DNA of 64,000 bases from Bacillus sp. N1-1. Its GTDB lineage: Bacteria > Bacillota > Bacilli > Bacillales > Guptibacillaceae. Shown here one piece after another: positions 33,653-43,240 of the stretch (its first letter is position 1; each line of letters starts with the position of its first letter). Location: assembly GCF_009818105.1 (NCBI RefSeq), contig NZ_CP046564.1:3782001-3846000 (forward strand). Reading direction: 5' to 3'. The notes beneath the pieces were generated by a model. That model worked only from the letters and a program-made list of their open reading frames with translations. It had not been told where the DNA came from and made no database searches. Both the position numbers and the translations under genes were made by a program.

Positions 33653-34642
33653 TTATTTACTGCTCTTTCGCAGCTTCAGTTTTGTCGACATCGTTACTTT
33701 TTTGGCTACTTTTCTTCTGAGGAGACGCTCCATCAAAAGTCCAACTGCCGTTTCACCCATTAATTCGGTATATACTTTTACAGTACTTAAAGCGGGATAA
33801 ACGTATTTTGAAACGCTAATGTCGTTTACGCCAATTAAGCTAACACGCTCAGGTACAGCTACTCCATTTTCATGGAGGGCGCGGAGACACCCAATCGCCA
33901 TCGTGTCATTCCCTACAAAGAAAGCAGTCGGAAGTTGTTCGCCTAGTTCTTCAATCGCACGGTTCATAAGCGAATACCCGTCATCTACCGTAAAGGATCC
34001 CGTATATACGTACGACCCATAATCTTGTTCTCGTTCTTTCATATATTGTTTAAACGTGAGCTCACGTTCATCAACAATTTCAGCACTAGCATCCCGAAAC
34101 GTTTCTCTCCCACCAATGTAACCAATTCGCTCATGACCTTTACTCGTAAAATAGTCGAGTACTTTTTTTGTCGCCTTTTCAAAGTCCACGACAACCGCGT
34201 CGTAACGTTCGTTATCTGGATCATAGTCAACAAAGACGATATTTGGCGTCACTTTATTTAATGAAGCAATTTCTTCACTACTAAACTTACCAACGGCAAC
34301 CATGCCCTGAATGTTTTCTTTTTCTAACTCATCATAGTTATCTTTAAAAATTTTCACGAGTTCAAGCCGCTCTTCCTGACAGCGCTGCTCGACTCCAAGT
34401 CGAATCGACATGTAATAAAGGTCGTTCAACTCTTCCTTTTCGGTATACCAGTGGATAATCGCAATCTTCGGTGTCAGTGATTTTTTTCCGCGTTTTTTAC
34501 TATAGGAAAGCTCTTCTGCCACTTCAAAAATACGTTTTTTCGTATCATCAGAAACGGATAACGTTTCATCATAATTCAGGACGCGTGAAACGGTCGATGG
34601 TGAACATTTCACTTTTTGTGCGATGTCCTTAATCGTTGCCAT
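33653..34642 (-). CDS. LacI-family regulator of the galactoside operon
   Basis: A 329-residue LacI/GalR repressor. The N-terminal helix-turn-helix reads MATIKDIAQKVKCSPSTVSR with hinge helix KKRIFEVAEELSY, followed by a periplasmic-binding-protein fold (VFVDYDPDNERY, FFVGNDTMAIGCLRAL, SLIGVNDI). Start at 34642 fits both the family and AAAAGG spacing; upstream ATGs at 34651 and 34648 are too close to it. It lies inside the operon it probably controls, between the GH36 and galK genes. Candidate sites are the palindromes GTAAATGTTTAC (41791) and GTAAATATTTAC (43319) at the two binding-protein promoters. Confidence 0.9.
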   Translation of the reverse strand: MATIKDIAQKVKCSPSTVSRVLNYDETLSVSDDTKKRIFEVAEELSYSKKRGKKSLTPKIAIIHWYTEKEELNDLYYMSIRLGVEQRCQEERLELVKIFKDNYDELEKENIQGMVAVGKFSSEEIASLNKVTPNIVFVDYDPDNERYDAVVVDFEKATKKVLDYFTSKGHERIGYIGGRETFRDASAEIVDERELTFKQYMKEREQDYGSYVYTGSFTVDDGYSLMNRAIEELGEQLPTAFFVGNDTMAIGCLRALHENGVAVPERVSLIGVNDISVSKYVYPALSTVKVYTELMGETAVGLLMERLLRRKVAKKVTMSTKLKLRKSSK

Positions 34643-34657
34643 GGCCATCATCCTTTT

Positions 34658-36859
34658 TTAGTCTGCTTTTAAGTAAAACACTTTCGATTGAAAGTCACCA
34701 CCGCGCTCCGCTTGCTCGCCGTTCGCTCCGTTAAATTCAATTGGAAGCGGCAGACCGTGCAACATCAGTTCATCTCCGAAATAAACCACTCCATTAACGT
34801 CGTAAGCGCGATCTGTCGCTAACCCTCTAACCTTCAAAAATTGATTCGTACGTGGATTTGGTGTGCTTGACGCTTTATACCAGCCAACAAGCGCTTCTTT
34901 TTGATCCGTTGACACGATCATCCACGCCGTTTCATTGCTTTCAAACGGACTTTGCAGCCTGATAAACTCCCCATCACGAACGAGGTGACGCAGCGACTGA
35001 TACCGTTTGATCTGTGCTTTCACAATTTCTTTCTCCTCATCTGAAAGGTTGGAAGGATCTAGCTCATACCCAAACGTACCAAAGTACGCAACATCCGCTC
35101 GCATCGAAAGAGGTGTTTCTCGAAGCGTTTGGTGATTGGGAACGGCTGAAACATGAGAACCTATACTATAAATTGGATAAGCCATCGATGTGCCATACTG
35201 GATTTTTAATCGCTCGACTGCATCTGTATCATCACTCGCCCAGGCTTGTGGTGCGTAGTACAGGAGAGCCGGATCAAAACGCCCACCGCCGCCAGCACAC
35301 GATTCAAACAATACATTTGGAAACTCTGATGTTAATCGTTCATAAAGATCATAGACACCTAGAATGTAGCGATGGAAAAACTCACCCTGGTGCTCTAAAC
35401 CTGCAGAGTAGGCCTCCGTAATGTTTCGATTCATATCCCACTTTATATAATCCAGGTTCGTAGCCTCAATGATGCCTTTCATTCGTTCAAAAATGTAGTC
35501 AACAACTTCCGCTCGCGTATAATCAAGCACGCGCTGGTTGCGTCCTAGCGTAAAGTGTTCACCAGGAATGCCTACTGCCCATTCAGGGTGCTCTCTGAAC
35601 AGATCACTGTCAGGACTAATCATTTCCGGCTCAAACCATAATCCAAATTGAAGTCCGGTGCTCTTTACTTTTTCAGCAAGAGACGCGATCCCATCAGGGA
35701 GCTTTTCTAAATCAACCGTCCAATCCCCGAGCGACGATTGGTCATTATTCCTCTTTCCAAACCAACCATCATCTAGAACGAACAGTTCAACCCCAAGCTC
35801 TTTCGCTTCGTTAGCAAAATGAAGCAGCTTCTCTTCATTAAAATCAAAATATGTCGCTTCCCAGTTATTAATCAGGACAGGACGTTCTTTGTTCTTCCAC
35901 TGCTCACTAATAAGCTGATGGCGATACAGACGATGGAACGTTTGGCTCATTCCGTTCATCCCTTGATCCGAATAAACCATGATGGCTTCAGGAGTTTGAA
36001 ATGCGTCTCCGGGGCTCAGAGTCCATTGAAATCCAAGCGGATGAATACCAAGCTGCACGCGCGTTACACCATAGTGATCGACTTCCGTTTGCGCGAGAAA
36101 ATTCCCGCTATATACGAACTGAAAACCAAGTACTTCTCCAGTATGCTCTGTAGCATCTATGGCTTTTAAAGCAAGAAAAGGGTTATGGTGATGAGAACTT
36201 GCTCCTCGTATACTCGAAATCGACTGAATCCCCTGCTCTACTTTTCGTGTTTTCACATGACGCTCGCGTGCCCACGTACCGGAGAGGTGCACCATTTCCA
36301 TATCAGCATGAGGTAAATCCACAGACAGCGACATCATTCGATCGACGGAAAGCGCACCATCCGTTTTATTAATAAGGCGAGCGTTTCGAGCAATTACCGC
36401 TTCATTTTCAAAAATCGTATAGCTAAGCTCGAGCTCTACCTGCTGATACGTATCTTCCAATACAATGAGAAGCGTCTCCGCTTCATCTGTATGCGCATAC
36501 GTTGCCGGCAACCCTTTTAAACGAGGCTTTCCCTTCACAATATCATGTGATTTGTAGACAAAGTTCGAAATCGGCTTCTGATCATTCGAGATCATGAAAG
36601 CAGGCTCTCTAAAATCCCCTTTTCCATAGGCGGGATACTCCTGCTGAATCGTTTCAAGCGAAAAGGCCGCATCATCCTCATACGCATGACAACTAGCCGG
36701 TGTTGGGTTATTTGTTCTTTGAAAATGACGATAATTGCGTGGTTGAAGCGCTTTTCCGAAATACAAATGACCTAACTGCCCATTTTTTAAAATCTGAAAG
36801 ATGTAGCTTATTTTTCCATTTGTGAGATGAAACTGCTGTTGATTAACGAGAATGCTCAT
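34658..36859 (-). CDS. Alpha-galactosidase, GH36
   Basis: A 733-residue GH36 retaining enzyme that removes alpha-linked galactose from melibiose/raffinose-type sugars. The nucleophile Asp is in LDYIKWDMNRN and the acid/base Asp in WASDDTDAVERL. FVLDDGWFGKRNND and FESCAGGGGRFD are further family stretches. The N-terminal beta-supersandwich domain takes residues ~1-330. No signal peptide, so cytoplasmic. Start at 36859 (MSILVNQQQ) is preferred because AAAGGA is nine bases from it, and only three from the ATG two codons earlier. It lies between GH35 and the LacI gene. The joint presence of alpha- and beta-galactosidases suggests use of mixed plant galactosides. Confidence 0.93.
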   Translation of the reverse strand: MSILVNQQQFHLTNGKISYIFQILKNGQLGHLYFGKALQPRNYRHFQRTNNPTPASCHAYEDDAAFSLETIQQEYPAYGKGDFREPAFMISNDQKPISNFVYKSHDIVKGKPRLKGLPATYAHTDEAETLLIVLEDTYQQVELELSYTIFENEAVIARNARLINKTDGALSVDRMMSLSVDLPHADMEMVHLSGTWARERHVKTRKVEQGIQSISSIRGASSHHHNPFLALKAIDATEHTGEVLGFQFVYSGNFLAQTEVDHYGVTRVQLGIHPLGFQWTLSPGDAFQTPEAIMVYSDQGMNGMSQTFHRLYRHQLISEQWKNKERPVLINNWEATYFDFNEEKLLHFANEAKELGVELFVLDDGWFGKRNNDQSSLGDWTVDLEKLPDGIASLAEKVKSTGLQFGLWFEPEMISPDSDLFREHPEWAVGIPGEHFTLGRNQRVLDYTRAEVVDYIFERMKGIIEATNLDYIKWDMNRNITEAYSAGLEHQGEFFHRYILGVYDLYERLTSEFPNVLFESCAGGGGRFDPALLYYAPQAWASDDTDAVERLKIQYGTSMAYPIYSIGSHVSAVPNHQTLRETPLSMRADVAYFGTFGYELDPSNLSDEEKEIVKAQIKRYQSLRHLVRDGEFIRLQSPFESNETAWMIVSTDQKEALVGWYKASSTPNPRTNQFLKVRGLATDRAYDVNGVVYFGDELMLHGLPLPIEFNGANGEQAERGGDFQSKVFYLKAD

Positions 36860-36872
36860 TGCCATCGATCCT

Positions 36873-38591
36873 TTACCCCAGTTTAGGTTCGTTCATTAAT
36901 GTGATGCTACTTGTCGTGTGTTCCTCTAATTCGAGAACGACGATTTCATTTTCACCTTCATTTAAAAGTGGACCAGGTAAGTAAAGACGCTGCTGCGGGC
37001 CCATCGTTAGCCAGTAGCGACCTAGGTTAAATCCGTTAATATACACATTACCTTTTGTAAACCCTTCCAAGTCAACAAATGTATCCGTACATTCGTCGAT
37101 CGTAAATGAGCCTTTGAGATACTTAGGATAACGTTCTGCTGCCGTATATGTCTTAGGAAGGCGTTCTCCTTCAATCTTAATCATTTCCCAATCAAACCAA
37201 TATTGATTGTTTAACCAGAGGTTCTTCACAATTCCTTTCTGATCAGAGAGATGCTTGCCGTAATTGACTCGGCCCAGGTTTTCTACAAGAATTTCAAATG
37301 TATTTTCCTCATCTGGGAAAGGAAGCATCACCGATTTTGTCTCATCATTTACGGAAACCGTTGCTTCATGTTTTCCATTCACATAAATAAAAGCTCTGTC
37401 ACGAATGGGCGTTGTATCTAGCTCTAACGTTCCCGTCTCATTAATCGTCGTACGGTAAAGCATATAGCCAAAGTTTTGGTCAAGCTTTTCCATGCTAAGT
37501 GGTGTAACATACTCGACTTTGGTTCCTACCTCTTGAAGGACATCGAATAGACTTACACTCTCCGTTAGCTTCACTTCGCCATAGCTTTTCGTCTCAACTT
37601 TAGAAACTTCTTCCATTGAAACGTCCGCTACGCTTTTCAACACGTCTGCCATCGCAACATACTTGTCTGTGATGTCTCCCCACTCTGTTAAAAGTGAATC
37701 ATAATCATAGCTCGTAATCGTCGGCGCATACTTTTCATAATGATTGGCCCCATTATAAAAACCAAAGTTCGTTCCTCCGTGGAACATATAGAAATTAACC
37801 GATGCTCCCATGTCCATTAGTTTCTGGAAAACCTCAGCAGCTTCCTTCGCATCACGCGTATGATGCTCGCCGCTCCAGTGATCAAACCAGCCAATCCAGA
37901 ATTCCGCCACCATTTTAGGTGAATCAGGCTTCATCGCTTCAAGAGCTGCAAAGGCTTCTTCTGGTCTTGAGCCAAAATTCAGGGTCGTAACGACGTTTTC
38001 CATTGAACCTTGCTTAATGAAATCTGGTCCGTCTGAAGTGAAATAAAACGTATCAATGCCGTGCTTCTCATATTGTTCTTTATGAAAAGCAAGGTAGTTC
38101 TGATCATTCCCATATGCACCGTATTCATTTTCAATTTGAAACGCAATGACCGGGCCACCGTTCTTTTGTAAGAAAGGCTTCAAGCGCGGCAAGAGCTCAT
38201 TGAAATAATCTTCTACGTGGTTTAGAAAAGCAGGATGACTACAGCGAAGTGCTATATCATCCTGTTTTAGTAACCATGAAGGGAGACCCCCCATTTCCCA
38301 CTCTGCGCAAATATAAGGAGACGGTCTTAAAATCACGTAAAGTCCGATTTCCTGTGCTTCAGCTATGAACCGTTCCACGTCAGCCATTCCTTCAAAATGA
38401 AACTGACCTTTCTTCGGTTCATGAAAGTTCCATGGAATATACGTTTCTACTGTATTCAATCCGAGTGCCTTCAGCTTTTGAAGGCGATCTCTCCAGTACT
38501 CAGGCACAACCCTGAAGTAATGGAGACCTCCTGAAAGGATTTGAAACGGTTCGTCGTTTAGGTAAAATTGGTTCTTTCTCGCTTCCAGCAT
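36873..38591 (-). CDS. Beta-galactosidase, GH35
   Basis: A 572-residue GH35 enzyme. The N-terminal TIM barrel contains SGGLHYFRVVPEYW, WNFHEPKKG, the acid/base Glu in AFQIENEYGAYG and the nucleophile Glu in MVAEFWIGWFDHW. Two beta domains follow, the last ending VYINGFNLGRYW, which is typical for the C-terminal jelly roll. No signal peptide, so it hydrolyses imported beta-galactosides. AGGAGGAGGCTGTT precedes the ATG. It follows the permease gene lacG-like by 12 bases. It and the GH42 enzyme of the same operon probably differ in linkage preference. Confidence 0.93.
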   Translation of the reverse strand: MLEARKNQFYLNDEPFQILSGGLHYFRVVPEYWRDRLQKLKALGLNTVETYIPWNFHEPKKGQFHFEGMADVERFIAEAQEIGLYVILRPSPYICAEWEMGGLPSWLLKQDDIALRCSHPAFLNHVEDYFNELLPRLKPFLQKNGGPVIAFQIENEYGAYGNDQNYLAFHKEQYEKHGIDTFYFTSDGPDFIKQGSMENVVTTLNFGSRPEEAFAALEAMKPDSPKMVAEFWIGWFDHWSGEHHTRDAKEAAEVFQKLMDMGASVNFYMFHGGTNFGFYNGANHYEKYAPTITSYDYDSLLTEWGDITDKYVAMADVLKSVADVSMEEVSKVETKSYGEVKLTESVSLFDVLQEVGTKVEYVTPLSMEKLDQNFGYMLYRTTINETGTLELDTTPIRDRAFIYVNGKHEATVSVNDETKSVMLPFPDEENTFEILVENLGRVNYGKHLSDQKGIVKNLWLNNQYWFDWEMIKIEGERLPKTYTAAERYPKYLKGSFTIDECTDTFVDLEGFTKGNVYINGFNLGRYWLTMGPQQRLYLPGPLLNEGENEIVVLELEEHTTSSITLMNEPKLG

Positions 38592-38603
38592 AACAGCCTC
38601 CTC

Positions 38604-39503
38604 CTATTTCAAGGCGCTTCCCAGCATACCTGAAATGAATTGTTTTTGCAGTGTTAAGAAGAATGCGATGATCGGAACAGTTGCTAAGGTAACGCCCATC
38701 ATCACTTGACCGTAGTCGATATAAGAGAGTCCCATTAAGCTAGATAGGGCAACAGGGAATGTGTACATGTCGTTCGTGTTCAACACAACGAGCGGCCACA
38801 TAAAGTTGTTCCACTGCGTCATGAATAGGAAGATCGATGCAGCTGCTAGAGCTGGTCGCATCGACGGAATCACGATTGAGATAAAGATGCGTGTTTCGCT
38901 CGCACCGTCAAGACGCGCTGACTCCATTAACTCTGTTGGGAACGCCAGGAAGTTCTGTCTTAACAAGAAAATCGCAAATGGGAAGCATAATTGTGGTGCA
39001 ATGACAGCAAAGTACGTGTTTAATAGATTAAAGTCAGACATCATTTGGAACAAAGGAATCAATGTTGCCTGGTAAGGAATCATCATCGAAAGCAAGAAAG
39101 CGGTAAAGATGAATTTTTTCCCTTTAAAATTATATTTCGCAAGAACGTAGGCTGCGCTCGCACAGACGGCAAGAGCTATCACAACATAAAGTCCTGAGAC
39201 GAAGAGAGAGTTAAACAGAACTCTGAATATACCAATCGATTCATTTAAGTTCGTTAAGTTCGTCATAAACTGATCGCCAGGTAAAAGCGTTGGCGGGTTC
39301 GTAAACATTTTACTAGAGTCATTCGTTGCCCCGATAAACATCCAGTAGAACGGGAAGATCGAAACAACAAGGAAAATGCTAAGAAGCGTATACATCCAAA
39401 CTGCCTTTAGCTTATTTTTCTTTTTCTTCGGTTTCTTTTGTTGCCTTTCAGCAAGGGTGAGTTTATTCGTCGACTGTTCAATTACCTCAAGGTTCTTAGC
39501 CAT
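38604..39503 (-). CDS. Sugar ABC permease, MalG/GanQ type
   Basis: A 299-residue permease with a positively charged N-terminus (RQQKKPKKKKNKLK) and six helices. The EAA loop that contacts the ATPase is MESARLDGASETRIF followed by IVIPSMRPAL. It starts on the last base of the partner permease stop (TAATG), so both are translationally coupled and will form a heterodimeric channel in the membrane. Homologues transport galactooligosaccharides (GanQ) or lactose (LacG). No ATPase gene is nearby, so a shared MsmX-type ATPase probably energises it. Confidence 0.93.
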   Translation of the reverse strand: MAKNLEVIEQSTNKLTLAERQQKKPKKKKNKLKAVWMYTLLSIFLVVSIFPFYWMFIGATNDSSKMFTNPPTLLPGDQFMTNLTNLNESIGIFRVLFNSLFVSGLYVVIALAVCASAAYVLAKYNFKGKKFIFTAFLLSMMIPYQATLIPLFQMMSDFNLLNTYFAVIAPQLCFPFAIFLLRQNFLAFPTELMESARLDGASETRIFISIVIPSMRPALAAASIFLFMTQWNNFMWPLVVLNTNDMYTFPVALSSLMGLSYIDYGQVMMGVTLATVPIIAFFLTLQKQFISGMLGSALK

Positions 39504-40354
39504 TAATCATCACCTGCTATCTTGAATTGGATAATGGAGAGAATACCTACCATGACAACAACCGCATACGCAATGGCGGAAGCGTAGCCAAAGTCAAAGT
39601 ATTCAAATCCACTTTGATAAATATATAGTCCAAGGGTCATCGTTGAATCTGCTGGTCCACCGCCTGTTAAGTTGAACGGTTCGTCGAAAAGCTGAAGCGT
39701 TCCGATTGTCGATAGGATACCTGCAAAAAGAATAACTGGTTTTAGTTGTGGAACGGTAATGTAGAAAAATTGCTTAAACTTATTCGCGCCATCAAGAGAA
39801 GCGGCTTCATATAAATCTTCTGGAATGTTCTGAAGAGCTGCTAGGAAAATAACCATGTTATATCCCGTCCATCTCCACGTCATGGCGATAATGATCGAAG
39901 CTTTCGCCCAAAACGGATCGGATAGCCACGGAATTGCGGTAATTCCAATGTAGCTTAGCGCTGTATTAATAATTCCTTCTTCTTGAAGCATGATCGAAAA
40001 CAAGATCGAGTACGCTACAAGCGATGTAACAGCTGGAAGGAAGAAGGATACGCGGAAAAATCCTTTTAGCTTTAACAGCTGGTTGTTCAACACATTGGCT
40101 AGTACCATTGCAAGAATGATCATAACTGGGACTTGAACAACAAAGATAATGAATGTGTTTTGCATCGCCGTCCAAAAAATATCATCGTTCCAGAGGCGCG
40201 TATAGTTTTTCAATCCTGCAAAAACGTACTCTCCACCCACTCGTTCCTGAAAACTTAAAACGAAGGACGCGATAATTGGATAAACGGTAAATGCTAGGAA
40301 AAGCAGAATGGCCGGGGCTGCGAATAAATATGGAAAACGTTTCGCTCGATTCAT
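39503..40354 (-). CDS. Sugar ABC permease, MalF/GanP type
   Basis: A 283-residue permease with six helices and the EAA motif YEAASLDGANKFKQFFYITVP. Together with the next gene it forms the membrane channel of the galactoside importer. AAGGTGGGATATTC precedes the ATG. It is separated from the binding-protein gene by 61 bases that contain a stable hairpin without a T-run, which could keep binding-protein mRNA levels above permease levels. Assignment to galactosides rests on the adjacent galactosidases and Leloir genes. Confidence 0.93.
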   Translation of the reverse strand: MNRAKRFPYLFAAPAILLFLAFTVYPIIASFVLSFQERVGGEYVFAGLKNYTRLWNDDIFWTAMQNTFIIFVVQVPVMIILAMVLANVLNNQLLKLKGFFRVSFFLPAVTSLVAYSILFSIMLQEEGIINTALSYIGITAIPWLSDPFWAKASIIIAMTWRWTGYNMVIFLAALQNIPEDLYEAASLDGANKFKQFFYITVPQLKPVILFAGILSTIGTLQLFDEPFNLTGGGPADSTMTLGLYIYQSGFEYFDFGYASAIAYAVVVMVGILSIIQFKIAGDD

Positions 40355-40375
40355 GAATATCCCACCTTAACATTA

Positions 40376-40401
40376 CAGGGGTTGAAATAAATCAACCCCT
40401 G
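40376..40401 (-). promoter_or_regulatory. Intercistronic hairpin between binding protein and permease genes
   Basis: Ten-base arms CAGGGGTTGA and TCAACCCCTG enclose AATAAA. There is no T-run after it on the minus strand, so it is more likely an mRNA-protecting or partial-attenuation hairpin than a full terminator. Confidence 0.6.
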
Positions 40402-40415
40402 ATAATTTCTGAAGC

Positions 40416-41696
40416 TTATTGAATGCGGTTTTTCAAACGATCTTCTGATGCTTTTAACGCTTCTTCAATCTCTTTACCATTTGCGATTTCAGATTGTGCT
40501 TTCACTGCTTCATCTTTCGCTACTGCGTAATCTCCTGTGTAGTTAACAGCAGGAATGCGATCCATTTCATCAGCAAGGAGGCTCCAGATCGGCTGATTGC
40601 TAAAGAATTCAACTTCTTTTGTGAAAGCTTCGTTATCATAAATCGTGTTCAGCGAAGGGAACAGGCCGCCTTCCATTGCTGATAATTGAACATCTTTATT
40701 TGTAGAGAAGAATTCCATAAAGTCATAAGCTAGATCCGCATTGTTACTTGCACTAGGAATCATGTAGTTACTTCCACCAAGATTCGATGCGCGGTTTCCA
40801 CCTTCCTCAAATGCTGGAAGCTCAATTAATCCCCATTTACCTGAAGTATCTTTGCCTTGTTGAGTAATGGATCCGTATAACCATGCACCAGATGGAGCAG
40901 TAGCTACATCACCGCTTGTCATCGCACTGATCCATGCGTCCCAACCAACTGTTTCTTTTACAAGACCTTCTTCGTTAAGTGTCTGTTGTACTTTCATTGC
41001 TTTTTTCGATTCTTCTGAAGTGAGTGCCACATTCTTCTCATCGTCAAAGTAGAACGTGCCCTGTTGATTCAGCATCATGCGGTAAAGCCCGTCATCTCCG
41101 TTAAGATCCAAACCGATCATCGCTTTATCTGTTTTTTCTTTAATGGTTTTACCAGCTTCGATGTAGTCATCCCACGTTTTAATATCTTCCGCGTTTACAC
41201 CAGCTTCTTCAAAAATATCGGTGCGGTAGAATACGCCAGTTGGTCCGCCGTCAAACGGGAAACCGTACATTGCGCCATCTTTTGAAACAAGCTCTGTTTT
41301 ATAAGACGGGAAGCTATCTTTCATTTCATCAAAGCCTTTATCGGAAACGTTTACAAAAGCATCCGGAAAAGCACTCATATAACCTTGAACGCGATCATCT
41401 TCAACAAGAACGATATCTGGTAAACCTTTACCTCCTGCTTGAAGACCCGTTGTTAGTTTCGAGTAAACATCATCAGTACCCATTTCAACAACTTCGAGTT
41501 CAAAATCTGGATTTTCTTCTTTAAATTTCTCGGCTGCTTCTTCAAGCACCGGTACATTAATATTCCAAGCCCAGGCTGTTACTTTATTGCTGTCACCTGA
41601 ACCTTCGTCCTCGCTTCCTCCATTCCCACACGCCGCAAGAAACAGACTTAACACAAGCATCATACTTATACTAACTAGACCCGTTACCTTCTTCAT
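40416..41696 (-). CDS. Sugar ABC solute-binding lipoprotein, operon copy
   Basis: A 426-residue extracellular binding protein (MalE/GanS class). The signal peptide ends in the lipobox LFLAACGNGG, so it is a lipoprotein anchored outside the membrane. The mature part includes VTAWAWNINVPVLEEAA, MYGFPFDGGPTGVFY and a PSGAWLYGSI ligand-region stretch. It is the first gene of the permease/galactosidase/Leloir operon and has its own promoter, cre site and operator-like palindrome. GGAGGGG precedes the ATG by eight bases. It is a close paralogue of the next gene upstream; most aligned residues are identical by eye. Confidence 0.93.
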   Translation of the reverse strand: MKKVTGLVSISMMLVLSLFLAACGNGGSEDEGSGDSNKVTAWAWNINVPVLEEAAEKFKEENPDFELEVVEMGTDDVYSKLTTGLQAGGKGLPDIVLVEDDRVQGYMSAFPDAFVNVSDKGFDEMKDSFPSYKTELVSKDGAMYGFPFDGGPTGVFYRTDIFEEAGVNAEDIKTWDDYIEAGKTIKEKTDKAMIGLDLNGDDGLYRMMLNQQGTFYFDDEKNVALTSEESKKAMKVQQTLNEEGLVKETVGWDAWISAMTSGDVATAPSGAWLYGSITQQGKDTSGKWGLIELPAFEEGGNRASNLGGSNYMIPSASNNADLAYDFMEFFSTNKDVQLSAMEGGLFPSLNTIYDNEAFTKEVEFFSNQPIWSLLADEMDRIPAVNYTGDYAVAKDEAVKAQSEIANGKEIEEALKASEDRLKNRIQ

Positions 41697-41741
41697 CGAC
41701 TACCCCTCCAATTAATTACTGAAAACTTTCAAAATTCGTAA

Positions 41742-41755
41742 TGAAAGCGTCTACA
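41742..41755. promoter_or_regulatory. Candidate cre site, binding-protein promoter 1
   Basis: TGAAAGCGTCTACA matches the CcpA consensus with one deviation and lies just downstream of the -10 box, at the expected transcription start. Repression in the presence of preferred sugars is expected. Confidence 0.6.
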
Positions 41756-41761
41756 CTTATT

Positions 41762-41790
41762 AGAATAGTCGAAGAGGTAAACATAGTCAA
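41762..41790 (-). promoter_or_regulatory. SigA-type promoter 1 of the galactoside operon
   Basis: -35 TTGACT (41785-41790) and -10 TATTCT (41762-41767) are separated by 17 bases. The same layout, at the same distance from a GTAAATRTTTAC palindrome, recurs at promoter 2. Confidence 0.72.
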
Positions 41791-41802
41791 GTAAATGTTT
41801 AC
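41791..41802. promoter_or_regulatory. Operator-like palindrome at promoter 1
   Basis: GTAAATGTTTAC abuts the -35 box, with further GTTTAC/GTAAAC boxes at 41808-41813 and in the spacer near 41777. It is the probable site of the LacI-family regulator encoded in the operon. Confidence 0.55.
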
Positions 41803-41850
41803 TAAAAGTTTACTAATTTATTTACCTTCCAATTAATGGAGTTTTTCACA

Positions 41851-41926
41851 AAGAAGAAAGTGTCCATCTGTGACGGACACTTTCTTCTTGTTGTCTTTAT
41901 AGGGGGTCAGGTTCGAACCTGACCCC
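41851..41926. repeat. Composite palindromic element, copy 5
   Basis: Hairpin 1 has 15-base perfect arms (41851-41865 and 41875-41889, AAGAAGAAAGTGTCC and complement). The linker is TGTTGTCTTTATAG. Hairpin 2 (41903-41926) has GGGGTCAGGT/ACCTGACCCC arms and centre TCGA. It lies seven bases after the stop of the second binding-protein gene and probably terminates it before promoter 1. Confidence 0.88.
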
Positions 41927-41933
41927 TACGTTA

Positions 41934-43223
41934 TTATTGAATGCGATTCTTCAATCGATCCGCTGCTGCTTTATATGCTTCTTCAATTGATTTCTTATCA
42001 TTCATTACCTCAGATTGCGCTTTAATGGACTCATCACTTGCAAGCGCATAATTCCCTGTGTAGTTAACAGAAGGAATGTCATTCATTTCACTCGCAAATA
42101 GCTCCCAGATCGGCTGATTACTAAAGAATTCCACATCCTTAGTAAAAGCTTCACTTTCATAAATCGTGTTCAGCGTTGGGAACAAACCATTTTCCATCGC
42201 CGTTAACTGAACATCTTCACTTGTTGTAAAGAATTCCATGAAATCATAAGCCATATCCTGATTTTCACTCGCACTTGTAATCACATAGTTACTACCACCA
42301 AGGTTTGCTGCGCGATTTCCGTCTTCTTCAAATGCAGGAAGCTTAAACACACCCCAGTTGCCTTCTGTATCTTTCGCCTGTTGTGTAATTGAACCACTTA
42401 ACCATGCGCCAGATGGAGCTGTTGCCACATCGCCTTGAGCCATAGCACTAATCCAGGCATCCCAGCCAACTGTATCTTTCACTAAGCCTTCTTCTTTCAT
42501 CATTTTCACTTTCTCTGCTGCCATTTTTGATTCTTCAGATGTTAAGTTAACGTTCTTCTCATCATCAAAATAGAACGTACCTTGTTGCGTCATCATCATA
42601 CGATAAAGACCGTCATCACCATTCAAATCAAGTCCAAGCATTGCTTTTCCTGTCGCTTCTTTGATTTTTTTACCAGCTTCAATGAAATCATCCCACGTCT
42701 TAATATCGTCAGGATTCACACCAGCTTCTTCAAAATAATCGGTGCGGTAAAAAACGCCTGTTGGTCCACCGTCAAATGGGAAACCATACATTGCTCCGTC
42801 TTTTGAAAGTAGATCTGTTTTATAAGTAGGAAAGCTCTCTTTGCTATCATCAAATCCCTTATCCGATACATTTACAAATGCATCAGGGAATGTTTCCATA
42901 TAACCCTGGATCCGATCATCCTCTACGAGAACGATATCAGGTAATCCTTTTCCTCCAGCTTGGAGACCAGTCGTTAATTTCGAGTAAACGTCTTCACGAC
43001 CAAGTTCCACAACTTCTAACTCAAAATCCGGGTTTTCTTCTTTAAACTTCTCAGCCGCTTCTTCAAGAACTGGAACGTTAATGTTCCATGCCCATGCCGT
43101 GACCTTCTTTCCGCCGCTCTCTCCATCGCCTGACCCTTCACTCGAGCTATTGTTACTAGAACAAGCACCGAGAACCAACATTAGAATCAGTAAAATACTT
43201 ACTCGACCCATAACTTTTCTCAC
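41934..43223 (-). CDS. Sugar ABC solute-binding lipoprotein, upstream paralogue
   Basis: A 429-residue lipoprotein closely similar to the operon copy (shared VTAWAWNINVPVLEEAA, DGGPTGVFYRTD and C-terminal RLKNRIQ). The lipobox is MLVLGACSSN. The start is set at a GTG (43223) because AGGAGGGG lies seven bases before it; a longer frame to an ATG at 43283 would run across the promoter region. It has its own promoter, cre site and operator and is followed by a repeat that looks like a double terminator, so it is probably a separate one-gene unit. It may widen ligand range or raise binding-protein supply for the same permeases. Confidence 0.92.
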   Translation of the reverse strand: MRKVMGRVSILLILMLVLGACSSNNSSSEGSGDGESGGKKVTAWAWNINVPVLEEAAEKFKEENPDFELEVVELGREDVYSKLTTGLQAGGKGLPDIVLVEDDRIQGYMETFPDAFVNVSDKGFDDSKESFPTYKTDLLSKDGAMYGFPFDGGPTGVFYRTDYFEEAGVNPDDIKTWDDFIEAGKKIKEATGKAMLGLDLNGDDGLYRMMMTQQGTFYFDDEKNVNLTSEESKMAAEKVKMMKEEGLVKDTVGWDAWISAMAQGDVATAPSGAWLSGSITQQAKDTEGNWGVFKLPAFEEDGNRAANLGGSNYVITSASENQDMAYDFMEFFTTSEDVQLTAMENGLFPTLNTIYESEAFTKDVEFFSNQPIWELFASEMNDIPSVNYTGNYALASDESIKAQSEVMNDKKSIEEAYKAAADRLKNRIQ

Positions 43224-43240
43224 CTTAACCCCTCCTGTTT

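Noticed and set aside
40376..40401. Full terminator between binding protein and permease genes
   Set aside because: The stem is strong but no T-run follows on the minus strand, and the permeases have no separate promoter visible.
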